From: Breviolum minutum Mf 1.05b.01
Lineage: Eukaryota > Sar > Dinophyceae > Suessiales > Symbiodiniaceae
Assembly: GCA_000507305.1 (NCBI GenBank)
Contig: DF240797.1
Coordinates: forward strand, 1 to 64,000
Direction of reading: 5' to 3'
Length of the DNA stretch: 64,000 bases
Shown here piece after piece: positions 1 through 10,257 of this stretch. Position numbers and translations under genes: made by a program. The notes under the pieces were generated by a model. That model was not told the origin of the DNA. It ran no database searches and was given only the letters and a program-made list of their open reading frames with translations. Positions within the stretch are counted from its first letter, which is position 1. Each line of letters opens with the position of its first letter.

Positions 1-240
1 GCACGCACCAGCGCCACCACCACAACCACCAGCAGCAACATCAACAACATTAAAACCTGGCACGCAACAACCCACAACAACAACAACAACAACAACACCA
101 GCAGCAACAACAACAACAACACCAACAACAAGAACAACAACAACAACAACAACAGCAGCAACAGCAGCAACAGCAGCAACAGCAGCAACGACAACAACAA
201 CAGCAACACCACTGCCACGAACAACAACTACAACAACAGC
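1..240. repeat. CAA/CAG/CCA trinucleotide repeat
   Basis: Almost pure (CAA)n mixed with CAG and CCA triplets on the + strand. It lies upstream of the first recognised exon of the CobW-like gene, so it is probably intronic. No coding role is claimed. Confidence 0.9.
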
Positions 241-271
241 ACCCTCAAGTTCAACGTTGTGCCTCTCCCCA

Positions 272-417
272 GGGGGGATGTCAAAAAAGAGTGGGGGGAT
301 GTCAGAAAAGAGTGGGGGGATGTCAGAAAAGAGTGGGGGGATGTCAAGAAAGAGTGGGGGGATGTCAAAAAAAAGCGGGGGATGTCAAAAAAAAGCGGGG
401 GGAGGTCAAAAAAAAGC
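272..417. repeat. 21-bp minisatellite, about 7 units
   Basis: Tandem units of about 21 bp (GGGGGGATGTCAAAAAAGAG core) with small variations. Because 21 is a multiple of 3 the array is open in several frames and would encode GGMSKKS-like repeats. It ends just before the first CobW_C codons, so I read it as the tail of an intron. Confidence 0.85.
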
Positions 418-460
418 ATCCCCCAAAAAGATGGCGAGCACCGTTGTTCAGTCATCCAAG

Positions 461-1805
461 GAAGGAGAACATCAACATGATCAACGTGTGAGTTCCATCA
501 GTTTTAAGTTTGATGGCGAGCTGAATGTCAAAAAATTGCAACGGTGGTTGGGTATCATGCTGAAGAAAGCAGGTCAAGACATGTTCCGGTACAAAGGCTT
601 GCTAGCAGTGAAGGGCATGGACAGCAAATTTGTTTTTCAAGGTGTCCATATGCTTTTCAGTGGCGGATTTCAAAAGGAGTTTCAATGGAAGGATGGAGAG
701 ACCCGAAGTTGTCGATTTGTTTCTTGGTGGCGATGTTGCTTACATTTAGATTCTTGTTTGCTCTCATCCATTGAAAATGATTTGGATCAATTTTTCACCC
801 TGTAGCAGTGGAAAGTGAAAGTAAATAGGGATCTCTTACTTAACAAAAGATTTACCTGGCAATTCTGCGAACGTGACCTTTTTGGGGATTCTGAAAACGT
901 GACCCGAAATCAAAGCTTGTTCCCCCCCAAAAAAAACGATGAAGGTCCGGTCATGGCTGATTACATCGGCAGAAAATGGGGGATCCAAGCTACTGCGGAA
1001 AAATCACTCCTGGAAACTAACAGATATGGGTGTTTCCAAAAATAGGGAAACCCCAAAATGGATGGTTTATAATGGAAAACACCTTACCTTCTCGTTGGAA
1101 CTTTCTGGGGCTATGTTTACATAAGAGCTTCTAAGAGTCTATGATGTTATTTTTGGGGAGGGTTGCCCTTCACCAAACACTTCAGGCTGAGTCGTAAGGG
1201 AAAATCCACCCCAAAAATAGCATTAAGATATTTTAAAATGCTTTATAAATTTTGTAAGGTTTTTCGGAAAACCTCCATTTTTTTGGTACCGGCCCGAAAC
1301 TTTTGAAAAAAACCCAGGTGTTTATCGGCAAGAACTTGGACAAGGAGTATTTGGAAGAAAATTTCATGGCCTGCAGAGTCAAAGATCCACGATTCAAAGT
1401 CGGAGACGTCGTGGAAGCCAACGTGGGCTTCCGAACGTGGTCGAGTGGTCATTGGTTTGTTTCATACAGTTCAGTCCTTTTTTTAATGTACATATTTCTA
1501 TATATTTTTTTTTGAATGTAGATAAATAGGGTTATTACACGGAAAAAACCAGTGGAAGTTCATAGTCTTCATATATGTATATGCACATGGATACTTTTTA
1601 GATTGGAAAACCACTGGAAAATGATAAACTTGTTGTTTTCGTTTTCACCGCAAGCTAGCTGACTTTAATGACCCACCCAGGCAAGATTGTACAACTTTGG
1701 GATGACGGCAATCCTTACCGCATTCAATTGGAGAATGGCGAAGTCGTTTGGGCCCAGGAGGATACTGACAATTTCATTCGCGTGAAGAGGCAAAGGGTAG
1801 AGTAG
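461..1805 (+). CDS. CobW/ZNG1-like protein, 3' end (CobW_C domain plus algal C-terminal domain), three exons
   Basis: Exons 461-718, 1318-1447 and 1681-1805 (stop TAG 1803-1805); introns 719-1317 and 1448-1680 are GT-AG and all phases agree. The first exon reads like a CobW_C domain (GELNVKKLQRW, YKGLLAVKGMDSKFVFQG) and the second completes it with VFIGKNLD. CobW/ZNG1 proteins are G3E-family GTPases acting in metal delivery (zinc or cobalt), and CobW_C is their C-terminal part; the GTPase domain would lie upstream of the window. The third exon adds NPYRIQLENGEVVWAQEDTD, resembling a short domain common in algal proteins. The first exon may start at 452 rather than 461. Family call is strong, exact metal unknown. 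Confidence 0.85.
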
Positions 1806-1991
1806 AGCAACGAGCAGTATCAAATCGATTCGGAGAAATCAACAGCGAGGGAAAACACCGAGAAACATGGATGGTTGGAATATGTCTCCGTTTTTTCCCT
1901 TTTGGGGAAAAAAAAGCATGTTTTTAGGTGTAAACTTGCAGTTTGTTTTTGGCAAGGGTACTGTATAAAATATGAAGGATCGAGGGTGTAC

Positions 1992-2105
1992 ATACTGTTG
2001 ATGGAAGAAATCCTGCAGCAGTAAATATTTAGATATGGAGAGCCTATCACTTTTTACAGGGCTTTATACATCTCAGGTGGTGCAGGATTGCTTCTATCAA
2101 CAGTA
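1992..2105. mobile_element. MITE-C, representative copy
   Basis: Inverted repeat with ends ACTGTTGATGGAAGAAATCC and its complement. Other copies: 4715-4853, 16239-16356, 20602-20724, 37550-37649, 41151-41255, 41622-41735, 46735-46850; partial at 14204-14362, 17164-17236, 20805-20852, 34543-34590. No coding capacity; non-autonomous. Confidence 0.85.
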
Positions 2106-2420
2106 TCATAGACCCCATTAACCCTATTTGTTTACATGTGCCATTCGCCCTTACAACATAGTTACAACTTATATCCCTTAAACATGTGTGTTTATATGTT
2201 TTTCTATATTTGTATATACACTCCCACGCACCCACACCCACACACTCCACCAAAATTAGCAGCGAATTGCTGAGAATTGCTATATATCAAAAGGGATCTG
2301 ACCTTGATCCTTTTCCACAGCCGCACGGCCTGCATTTTCTATATTTTACCATTTTGATTTTGGGGATTTTGGAAAAAAATCCGGGAAAATTGCTTGGGAT
2401 CTTCTTGGATCCTCCAAGAG

Positions 2421-2535
2421 TCTGACCTCAATGAAGTCAATGAAGGAAATTCATGTCCAATCAATTTACCCAGAATCAGAAAAGATGGTCAAGAGCTACC
2501 ATTTTTTGCATTGGATTTATTCGCCACGGCTAAAG
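2421..2535 (+). CDS. Host exon, unknown protein
   Basis: Open from an AG at 2419-2420 to a GT donor at 2536 (GCTAAAG|GTATCTG). The favoured frame reads SDLNEVNEGNSCPI then DGQELPFFALDLFATAK. A second frame starting with an ATG is also open, so frame is not certain. Probably the same gene as the exon at 2949-3079. No family recognised. Confidence 0.45.
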
Positions 2536-2685
2536 GTATCTGAGGAGTGATGACATTTTTTTCGCAGCGTTTGAGGACATGTTTTTCGGGTTTCGAAATA
2601 AATTCCATTGAAAGTTTTTCACAACTCTTCACAAGACACCCCCAAGGTTTGCCTTTGGGTGTACAATGGGTATCTAGCGCTGAAT

Positions 2686-2794
2686 CTAGGTGGTGGCAAC
2701 TCAAACATTTTTTATTTTCACCCCGAAACTTGGGGAAATGATCCAATTTGACGATTTTTTTTCAAATGGGTTGGTTCAACCACCAACTAGTGAA
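2686..2794. mobile_element. MITE-D, representative copy
   Basis: Inverted repeat of about 95-110 bp, ends CTAGGTGGTGG.. and ..AACCACCAACTAG, with the core TTTTATTTTCACCCC. Other copies: 3727-3826, 8127-8224, 14712-14808, 21113-21207, 29080-29176, 30078-30178, 32477-32584, 33539-33649 (nested in a MITE-B), 38620-38723, 51504-51609, 53778-53878, 57777-57868. The most uniform family here. Confidence 0.9.
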
Positions 2795-2948
2795 TGTATG
2801 GAATTCTTCAAGATCTTTGATCCTGCTCGTTCAGAGCCATGGTTTTTAGGCTGCCTTTTAAACGGCCAGCATAGCTAGGATGACTCAGATTTAAGAGTCT
2901 CTCCTTCATCCAGAGGGTTGGATTTTTTCGGGTTTCACGGCCGCCCAG

Positions 2949-3079
2949 TTTCCACCGTGGGTGGTGTTGTACAAACAGGAGGGGTGAGTTTGGCCAAACA
3001 TTGGCCAGAGGAAGTTTCGCTGTCGAATGGTCCGCGGTCCGCCGAAAACATCAAAAAGGGGCGTTTTGTTGAGTTATGA
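2949..3079 (+). CDS. Probable terminal host exon, unknown protein
   Basis: Acceptor AG at 2947-2948, frame open to TGA 3077-3079. It contains VGGVVQTGGVSLAKHWPEE and ends IKKGRFVEL. Composition is protein-like and unlike the MITE sequence around it. No family recognised; GC-rich compared with flanks, as host exons in this window tend to be. Confidence 0.5.
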
Positions 3080-3580
3080 TATGTTAATGTTTGGCTACCA
3101 TTGGCCCCCCGAAAGATGAAAAATATTGAAAAATAAATCTTTTAAAGTTGGAAGCCTCCCAAGTACAGGTGGAATGAGGGCTGAACATGTAGGCTTTGGC
3201 CGTGCCTAATGATGGCTTCCGGTAGTTGGAAGATGTTGGCCGTTGGGGTATCTAAAATCCTCCCCCATTATCTGGACTAAGCTTAGTTATGAGTAAATTT
3301 GCATTGGATGACCATTTTCCCCACTCAATGACGAACAAATGAGCAACAAGGTGAGGGTTGGGCACCAACCAGTTATACTCTTTTGTGCTCCTGTAGCACT
3401 AGCACTTTCAGCTATCTCATGTTTTAAAATCCTTGTTTGGGCCCTAGCATTTTTTAGGGAACCCATTAGAATGGTGCATTGTCATTCATCTTGGGTTCCT
3501 TGGAATTTAAGACACTTTTCCCATTCATCTTGGGTTACCATTTACCATAATTCTCACACCCCCAACCAGACCATCCCCAG

Positions 3581-3698
3581 GAGCTGCTTACCAACCACGT
3601 CATCGGACCGGACCGTGGTGATGACACCGTCGTTTCTTTTGGTGCTAAAATCGGATGCATTCCGAAAGGACCCAAGGCTCCGCATTCTGAAAGAAATG
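3581..3698 (+). CDS. Host exon, unknown protein
   Basis: Sharp boundaries: CCCCAG|GAGCTG at the left, AAATG|GTAATC at the right. The favoured frame starts ELLTNHVIGPDRGDDTVV and continues FGAKIGCIPKGPKAP. One other frame is also open. The stretch 3309-3375 upstream is repeated at 18779-18860. No family recognised. Confidence 0.55.
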
Positions 3699-4016
3699 GT
3701 AATCTGATTAGTTGTGTGATTATAAACTGGGTGGTGGTTTCAAATATTTTTCATTTTCACCCCTATTTGGAGAAGATTCCCATTTTGACTAATATTTTTC
3801 AAATGGGTTGAAACCACCAACTAGTAAAGTTCTATGATTGAAAGTCTTTGATGACAACTTTCCTTTCTAGAATGGAGCTGAATGTTCTTTGTTTCAAGAT
3901 TAATGTTGATTTTGTTCAGAATAAAATCGTTGGTATTTACTATTCACAATACACAATCCTGGAGTAGACGGAATTTGCATTTTATGCCGTGAATGTCTTG
4001 GGTGTGGCCCCATCCC

Positions 4017-4162
4017 ACTTGGAGGATCATCCCAGTTAGTAAGTGGTTAATAACCATGGTTAGTCCCCTAAGTAGGATTGTTCCCCTTCCCCATGGCCCT
4101 TTTATGGCTTATAAATGGGGGTGGCCCCAACTACTTACCAAATAATGGGATGATCGTCCAAG
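4017..4162. mobile_element. MITE-B, representative copy
   Basis: Ends ACTTGGAGGATCATCCCAGT and complement, with subterminal TTAGTAAGTGGTTA. Other copies: 18524-18669, 30428-30571, 33491-33768 (interrupted by a MITE-D), 47213-47348, 47636-47780; partial at 40722-40775 and 49746-49775. The left end carries GTAAGT-like 5' splice signals. Confidence 0.85.
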
Positions 4163-5078
4163 CAGTAACCATGGAAAGTGGAGGTTAGTAGTATATAATC
4201 CCGGAATCTCCTACAAACAAACTAATATTCCCGGTGGTCACTATTGCTGGGAGGGGGCTATACCCAAACAGAATCCTACAATTTCAATCTTTGATTCAGT
4301 TTCCTTTGGAATGGCCATTTTCTATTCTGGAGAATCTTGGTTCGGGTTGTCAGTCCTTAGTCTTTGGTTGCAATCTTGGGGAAGAAGATGAACAAAAACA
4401 AGTATTCCACCATATGTATAGGTATAGTTTTCATTGCATTCTATCAATATTTCGACATCACACGACCGGAACCCCCGAAAAGGTCGCAAGATAAACCAAG
4501 ATGCTCCAACAGTCAACAGCAGCATCCAACGGTGGATGCATTGGTTGGTGAAATATCACAACATGAAATTCTACCAGACTTATTGACAACCAACATATCC
4601 CATAGGATCCATGTGACTTGTATATTTAGCTAGATGTAGGTAAATATACCAGTCACATGGATGGTATGGGATTTGTTAATGTTGAGTTCATAACGATTTC
4701 AGGGTCCACGAGTCCACTGTTGATGGCAAGCAGAAATCCCGCAAAAACCTTTCCCACCCGCTTGGATGGTGCTAAAAAGTGTCGCAAATTCATAAGATAA
4801 CCTACCAAGATCAACTGGTGAGTTTACCGGATTTCTGGTTGCCATCAACAGTATGTTAATGTTGAGTGCATAGCAGATGGACATTATATGATATATATAT
4901 ATAATATACACATACCATGGTTCATCTTGTCCGGATGCAATTCGACGCGGCACGGTCAGTGCATGTCAGTGCCGTGTCGGTGGTTCACCAAGGCTCAGGA
5001 ACGCAGATCGTGAGTGATATCAAAAAAATTGGGGGATTTTCCTCCCCCAAATCACATGGCAACTGGTTCATTAGGACA

Positions 5079-5184
5079 CTACACCGCCGAAGGTTAACAT
5101 AGAACCTGAAAATGATGGTTTGGAAGATGATTTTCCTTTTCCAGGGGTGTATTTTCAGGTTCCATGTTAATCTTTCGGGGTGTA
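5079..5184. mobile_element. MITE-H, representative copy
   Basis: Inverted repeat with TTAACATGGAACCTGAAAAT-type arms and TACACC ends. Related copies: 20872-20992, 30964-31070, 34268-34376, 39134-39239, 56154-56236; partial near 23170-23225. Confidence 0.75.
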
Positions 5185-5505
5185 ACGTATCGTTTTTTTT
5201 GGTGATAAACGGGGCCCTTAATTATTAACACACTCACACACACAGGCACACAAGCCCCCAACCACACCTTTTGCAGTGTCATTTCTTTCTTCGGTGATTT
5301 TTGTTGATGTTTCCCTTTTCAAGTACCCCCCCCTCTGAAAACTAACATATCCCCTGAAAATTGATGGTTGGTTCACATGAAATTTAATTTCCTGTTGATA
5401 AAGATGGTCCCTGAATAATTTTTTGGGGATGTGCATCATGCAAGCCTCAAAAACCTGGTGAAAATGGCACATTAACTCCCCTTATCTTGGCGGTTATCAA
5501 ACCAG

Positions 5506-5805
5506 GGGAGAATCGTCAATACCTTTTAGAATCCCTAATGATGTGCTTCATGGAAGTTGCCATTTTCCCCGGGGTTTCTTCAAGACCTTTATCATATAGA
5601 TACTATACAAGGTGGGCCCCTATAACTCCACTTATAGTGGTACAACCCCAGTTACCCACGTATAAGGCCATGTCAAGGCCTTCTGACTCCATTCATAACT
5701 GGGCTAGGGGCCCACCTTGTACAACAAATTGTGTTTTTTCAGCTTCAACAAAATATTGCAATATTGAAACAATTCCCCATAGACATCCAAACACCATGTG
5801 AGAAG
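5506..5805 (+). CDS. Two host exons split by a MITE-A
   Basis: First exon 5506-5611: acceptor CCAG|GG, frame containing GENRQYLLESLMMCFMEV, open until the MITE-A end, where ACAAG|GTGGGC gives the donor. Second exon begins after TTTTTTCAG at 5742. Joined in phase it stops at TGA 5765-5767; a different frame (LQQNIAILKQFPIDIQ) stays open to a GTACTT donor at 5806. I cannot decide between these two readings of the second exon. Confidence 0.5.
5604..5722. mobile_element. MITE-A copy acting as an intron
   Basis: Family ends are CTACAAGGTGGGCCCC and complement, with internal GTTATAAGTGG motifs. Here the left repeat supplies AAG|GTGGGC as donor; an acceptor lies 20 bp past the right end. Other copies: 6863-6977, 8599-8700, 11834-11997, 14470-14592, 16523-16648, 20271-20403, 21850-21953, 34767-34920, 38510-38620, 39539-39684, 54447-54588, 55168-55300, 56310-56437, split copy 52405-52819. 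Confidence 0.85.
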
Positions 5806-5845
5806 GTACTTGACCCCCAAAACATCTGCTGAGAATGGTTTTTAG

Positions 5846-6140
5846 GGGTTCCAAGCACCGTTTTGGATGGTTTTGGATGTCTAGAGAATTGAATTGGTCC
5901 CGACTTGGATGTCCCAGGAAGTTAGTAAATGGTTAGTAAGTGGCTTATAACCCCAATATACTCCATTTATAATTAGGTTACAACCCATTTACTAAGGATT
6001 TACTAAGTTCCTGGGACATCCAAGTAGGTGTAGTGTAGTGAAGGGGGCTATCCAAACAATCACGGGGTTCATATCTTCAAATAATGATACGCTGTAGAAT
6101 TTCACTGGCAGTTTGCCAGTTTTCTGGGCGGTACTACTGA
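5846..6140 (+). CDS. Gene 3' end: two exons joined in phase across a MITE-F intron
   Basis: Exon 5846-5920 (TTTTAG|G start) reads SKHRFGWFWMSREL and runs 18 bases into MITE-F, ending at AGGAA|GTTAGT. Intron 5921-6043 is mostly MITE-F. Exon 6044-6140 (AAG|G start) reads LSKQSRGSYLQIMIRC and stops at TGA 6138-6140. The only long open frame of the second exon is the one predicted by the phase of the first. No family recognised. Confidence 0.6.
5903..6027. mobile_element. MITE-F copy acting as an intron
   Basis: Family ends ACTTGGATGTCCCAGGAAGT and complement; core has repeated TTAGTAAATGGTTAGTAAGT. Other copies: 31475-31599, 39797-39932, 44434-44556; relatives at 14815-14952, 36090-36400 and 42895-43055. 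Left end holds the donor GTTAGT. Confidence 0.85.
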
Positions 6141-6336
6141 TATCAGGTAATCCCTTAATGATTAACCTATTACCCATACCATCGATGTATGGTAACGGTA
6201 ATTATATTTACCTACAGTTGGTTAATTTGATTGATTTGTATGGCAAATACAGGTAAATTTACCATAAATATACCATACATGGATGCTATGGGTAATATAC
6301 ATTCACACACACAATGGGAATTTACCATAAAGTCAG

Positions 6337-6418
6337 ACTTGGTTGGGAGTTCAAGCCGGAAAAAGCTGCACCCTCGATCTTGCGGCCATTGCGTTTCCTC
6401 ATAAAGTTTCAATCTTTG
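6337..6418 (+). CDS. Host exon, unknown protein
   Basis: GTCAG|A acceptor and TCTTTG|GTGAGAT donor, a strong consensus. Reads LGWEFKPEKAAPSILRPLR. Other frames contain stops. No family recognised. Confidence 0.55.
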
Positions 6419-6737
6419 GTGAGATAATGTCACCAGCAAAAAAGGGATGAGATGCGGGGGGCCAGATTCTCGCTTCATGGTGGAGGTTGTTAGGAGTTTT
6501 TCTTGTCAGCACTTTGTGTTTTTTTTTTTCCGAAGAAAGGTTTTGTTGCATGTAGATCTGCTGCAAAAAACACATGTATATACACCTAGAACCCAAAAGA
6601 ACCATATTTTGGAAGATTTGACCCATAAAATGGAAGGGCAACCCCCCAAAAAAAAGGCGTCAGTTGGGTTCTAGGTGTGTTATATATATATATACATAAT
6701 TATATTGAAGTTTTTGGATATGGCAATCGGTTTATAG

Positions 6738-6803
6738 GGAATGTGCGTCGTTGGAAGTGAGGATCCGTTTGTGTCAGGATACCACGTTTGGCTTAGCCTC
6801 AAG
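6738..6803 (+). CDS. Host exon, unknown protein
   Basis: 22-codon exon, TATAG|GGA to CTCAAG|GTGCCC. Reads CVVGSEDPFVSGYHVWLSL. Followed by an intron holding a worn MITE-A (6863-6977), then by the exon at 6989. Confidence 0.55.
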
Positions 6804-6988
6804 GTGCCCCCATTTATACGTGGATAAAATTCTCAAGCTGTTCAACGAATCTTTTATATCCCAAGGTTTGTCCCTACCAGTTGTAAATGGAGTTATAACC
6901 CCTATAAATCGCCCTATATAACTCCTATAAGTAAAGTTATAACCCCATTTATAGCTAGTAGCGGCCCACTTTGTAGTACCTTTTTAAG

Positions 6989-7118
6989 GGAACTGGTTCG
7001 ACAACGTGTGTTGCCCAGTCGTGACAACTGCCCTGTTATCTTACAGACATGCCGGATGTTGCCGAATGTTGTGACAGTTGAAGTACTGTACTTGGGACCT
7101 CAACCTCGTCAGAAATGA
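6989..7118 (+). CDS. Probable terminal host exon
   Basis: Starts after TTTTTAAG just past a MITE-A right end; open to TGA 7116-7118. Reads ELVRQRVLPSRDNCPVILQ and later LPNVVTVEVLYLGPQPRQ. No family recognised. May form a gene end with the exon at 6738. Confidence 0.5.
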
Positions 7119-8029
7119 GGTTGTTATGAATGATGATAACCCTGGAAGTCCAACGGCCATTTTTCATAGGTTGGTTTCCAAAGCACCATTATTTTAGTGG
7201 GTGTTTATCATCTTCCAAAAAAAGAACCGCCATATTTAAAATGGTGGTTGACTTCCAGCAATAAACTTACGCCAACAAAACTGGAGGTGTCTCCAAAATC
7301 TAGGCCAACAGAAAAACCTCCACTATTTTTACACATGGGTAGTGATTAGTTTCACAGCGTTTGCGTATACACCCTCCATTTTTAAGCCTTCTTATTACAC
7401 TCCGGTAATCTAACATACCAATGGAAAATCCACCATGACTGAGTATGTATTTCCTATTCAAGATGGGGATTTTCCAGCCAGCTATGTTTGTTTACCGGAG
7501 GGTATCACCTTAAAGAAGGGTCCCCTCACCAAAGGATGGTCCATTTCATCCACCTCTTACCTGTGATCTTTCGGGGAATGACCACTACTTGGTTGAGGAT
7601 GATCCCGAGTGATGTAGTGACCACTGTGTTCTGAAAAAAAACAGAGTTGGGTATGATCCATGTCTTTACCGATTTTTTTTTGTTGAGATGTTAAATGATG
7701 TTACAGACACCGAATCTTCAAAATCACGGTGATACACAGTATAGGACGGTTATTTTACTCTGTCAAGAGCGTATGCATTTTGGAAAAGTCTCAGCCCAAC
7801 TGCACATTTGCCCTTTCAATAAACATGGAGTCTTTATATATTTGAAAATTTGGACCAACATTTCATGAAATGAGGAATTTCATGAATTTCACATTTAAGA
7901 TCAGTCGGATCAATCTAGATATTCTACACTAATTGTGTATATATATATATACATACATATACTGCTAGATTGTTAGGAGTACATCTTTCATCATGTATTT
8001 TTTAATGGATTAGATTCTCCAAAAAAAAG
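7119..8029. other. Non-coding stretch with a MITE-I
   Basis: Holds a MITE-I copy (7394-7505) and AT-rich sequence with a short TATATATA run near 7940. A weak open segment at 7740-7835 (TVILLCQERMHFG) lacks clear splice sites. Nothing else convincing. Confidence 0.5.
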
Positions 8030-8096
8030 TTTTTCAAATGCTTCAAACGGCGAGCCAAGACAACATAATTAATCTTAGGGCATCTTATGGCACCTG
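8030..8096 (+). CDS. Possible host exon
   Basis: AAAAG|TT start, CACCTG|GTATGA donor, reading QTASQDNIINLRASYGT. A MITE-D follows 30 bp later. Short, so moderate support only. Confidence 0.4.
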
Positions 8097-8831
8097 GTAT
8101 GATTGATGGAAAAGATCGTTGGATCACTAGGTGGTGGTTTCAAATATTTTTTATTTTCCCCGCTATTTGGAAAAGATTCCCATTTTGACTAATATTTTTC
8201 AGATGGGTTGAAACCACCAACCAGATCACTTTGATGAAGCATACCACCTGGAAAGTAGATGGCGCAACTCCCATGTATTGGTTCATCATTGGCCCTTAAA
8301 GTTACAAAATCGCCACCTTTTTGGAGTTGCTATAGCCATCTACTTTCACCCACGGTGTATATTTTTCATACTCCTTTTATAGTGTTTTAGAAATTCAGAA
8401 AGAGCTGATTTTTTGAAGTATTGAAGGTATATAGTGACTGGAAGCTGAGTTTTTTTTGTCTTAAGAAATGAACATATCTGTGTGTGTTTACTCGCCGGGT
8501 GTACGGGTGTACCGCCCCCATGAAAAAACGAACAGCTTCACCTAAAAAGTCAAGGATTGCAAGATGTTTGCACCCAATCCACGTGCTTTTGGATGACCCA
8601 CAAGGTAGGCCCTCGCAAGATCGTTATAAATGGCGTTATTTCCCCTATAAGTAACGGTGAATATAACCCCAGTTATCGTAAGGGGCCCGGCCACGCCCTG
8701 CATGATGTGATCACGCCCTACTAGTACCGTATGGCTGAGGAAATCAATCAATACACGTTTTGTAAAACAGGTTGAGTTTAACTGCTGATTTTGATGAAAT
8801 GGTGTTTTTTTCCCGACAAAAAAATTATCAG

Positions 8832-9048
8832 CTTTTATCCGCCACTTCCGCTTGAAATCTCTGGCTCCGTCTCTTGGTAAACCACGCTCCGTGGAAACCA
8901 ACGCTGCGGTGCGGTGCGGTGTGGTGTTCAACGACGCCCTTGGTCAAACCCGGGAAGATAAAGCTGACCCGGTGGTTTTTCAGGAGCTGAAGCTGGGTGT
9001 GGTTTTGGGGCTTCTGAGGGCGGGTGAATTGGGGGGCACAACAAACTG
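8832..9048 (+). CDS. Host exon, unknown protein
   Basis: GC-rich island in AT-rich flanks. Acceptor TTATCAG; frame holds FIRHFRLKSLAPSLGKPRS and ELKLGVVLGLLRAGELGG. Donor is either GTGAAT at 9024 or GTGACT at 9049. No family recognised. Confidence 0.45.
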
Positions 9049-9378
9049 GTGACTGGTGGTTTTTTGTTGGGGATGACATCACATCACTGGCATGAAACTG
9101 TTGTTCCAGCTTCTTCCAGTCGTGATTTTTTGATCACATAAATGGAGGTCACTGATTTTCACCCCTGAAAGGGTCACGAATAAAACACCCAAAAAGGTCA
9201 CGATGGGAAGAACCTGGTTGTTGTTTTTTTGTTTATGGATTCTATTAATTCACTCACCATGAAAAAAAAAACATTTGGGAACATATTTTTTGGAACTTTT
9301 TGATTTGCGTCTTATGCAAATCACAGTGAAACATAAGTTGGAATTGGTGAATCCTTTTCCGCATACACCGAAGCTTAG

Positions 9379-9535
9379 GGGAACTCCATTTACTCAATTC
9401 ATTGGGATGAGTGGGTCGTGGAACACTTGCGTCACTTGCCTGTAGCTCGAGACTGTCGATGGTGGATGTCGAATCTCTTTTCGTCGATGGTGGGGGGTTA
9501 CACTTTAGTGCTTAACTTTTGGCAGGACCGGATAG
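9379..9535 (+). CDS. Host exon, unknown protein
   Basis: 157-bp exon from GCTTAG|GGG to CGGATAG|GTTTGC. Reads YSIHWDEWVVEHLRHLP, then WWMSNLFSSMVGGYTLVL. Rich in Trp and His, clearly protein-like. Followed at once by a (GAT)n run inside the intron. Family not recognised. Confidence 0.6.
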
Positions 9536-9563
9536 GTTTGCATATAGATGATACTACAATTGC

Positions 9564-9583
9564 AATGATGATGACGATGATGC

Positions 9584-9614
<31 letters not shown>
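9564..9614. repeat. (GAT)n microsatellite
   Basis: About 15 GAT/GAC units. It would encode poly-Met in one frame, which I do not regard as coding. Confidence 0.9.
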
Positions 9615-9691
9615 TGTTATTATATACATACAGAATTATAGATTATGTAGATTGATAATATGCATCTCCCTCACATTTTGGGTTACTTCAG

Positions 9692-9764
9692 AATGCGAGA
9701 CGAAGTCTCGCACGTAAATTTCATTATCCAAGTCCAAAGTGGCGCAAATTCCAACCAGGCGATG
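9692..9764 (+). CDS. Host exon, unknown protein
   Basis: TACTTCAG|AAT to GGCGATG|GTTGAT. Basic segment ARRSLARKFHYPSPKWRKF. Its phase does not follow directly from the exon at 9379-9535, so an exon may be missing between them. Confidence 0.45.
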
Positions 9765-10180
9765 GTTGATTCCATGTCAACATTTGAGCAGTGATCAACA
9801 CCAATGGGTGCTTTGTCTATACACCCTGGACGGATGCGTTTTGTATGTCCTAAGAATCCGGGATTTCCCCACTACAATCCTACAACCTGGGGATGGGATT
9901 TTTCGACCATCAATCCTACGAATTTTCGAGACGGGTATGGGTTCTTAGGGATAGGAGATAAATATTACTTATGTAGTGACATCAGGGTTGAATGTTGCAA
10001 AACTATTGCATTTTCTGTTATATTGTACTTTTGGGGTTATTTGTTTGGTGTATATCTTTTATTACCAGCACTTTGAAAAAGAATATAAGACGCCATGATA
10101 GGGTTCCTCCTTTCTTACCAACAGAAATGTGTGGAATACATCTGTCAATGGTTTCGAAAATTGCTTATTTATGTTTACAG

Positions 10181-10257
10181 GAGCACATCACTGTGGACCT
10201 GCGTCCATGGCGGTGAAAGACAAGGCGTTTTCACGCGGGGGCTGTGGTTGCACCAGG
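10181..10257 (+). CDS. Host exon, unknown protein
   Basis: GTTTACAG|G acceptor, CACCAGG|GTGTTG donor. Reads STSLWTCVHGGERQGVFTRG. No family recognised. Confidence 0.5.

Noticed and set aside
272-417. CRISPR-like array
   Set aside because: Units are contiguous without spacers, so it is a minisatellite; the genome is eukaryotic.
8542-8931. Long minus-strand ORF of 129 codons
   Set aside because: It spans a MITE-A and antisense of a better-supported + strand exon; composition is not protein-like outside that overlap.
9568-9614. Poly-methionine protein frame
   Set aside because: Pure (GAT)n microsatellite; the frame is an artefact of the repeat.
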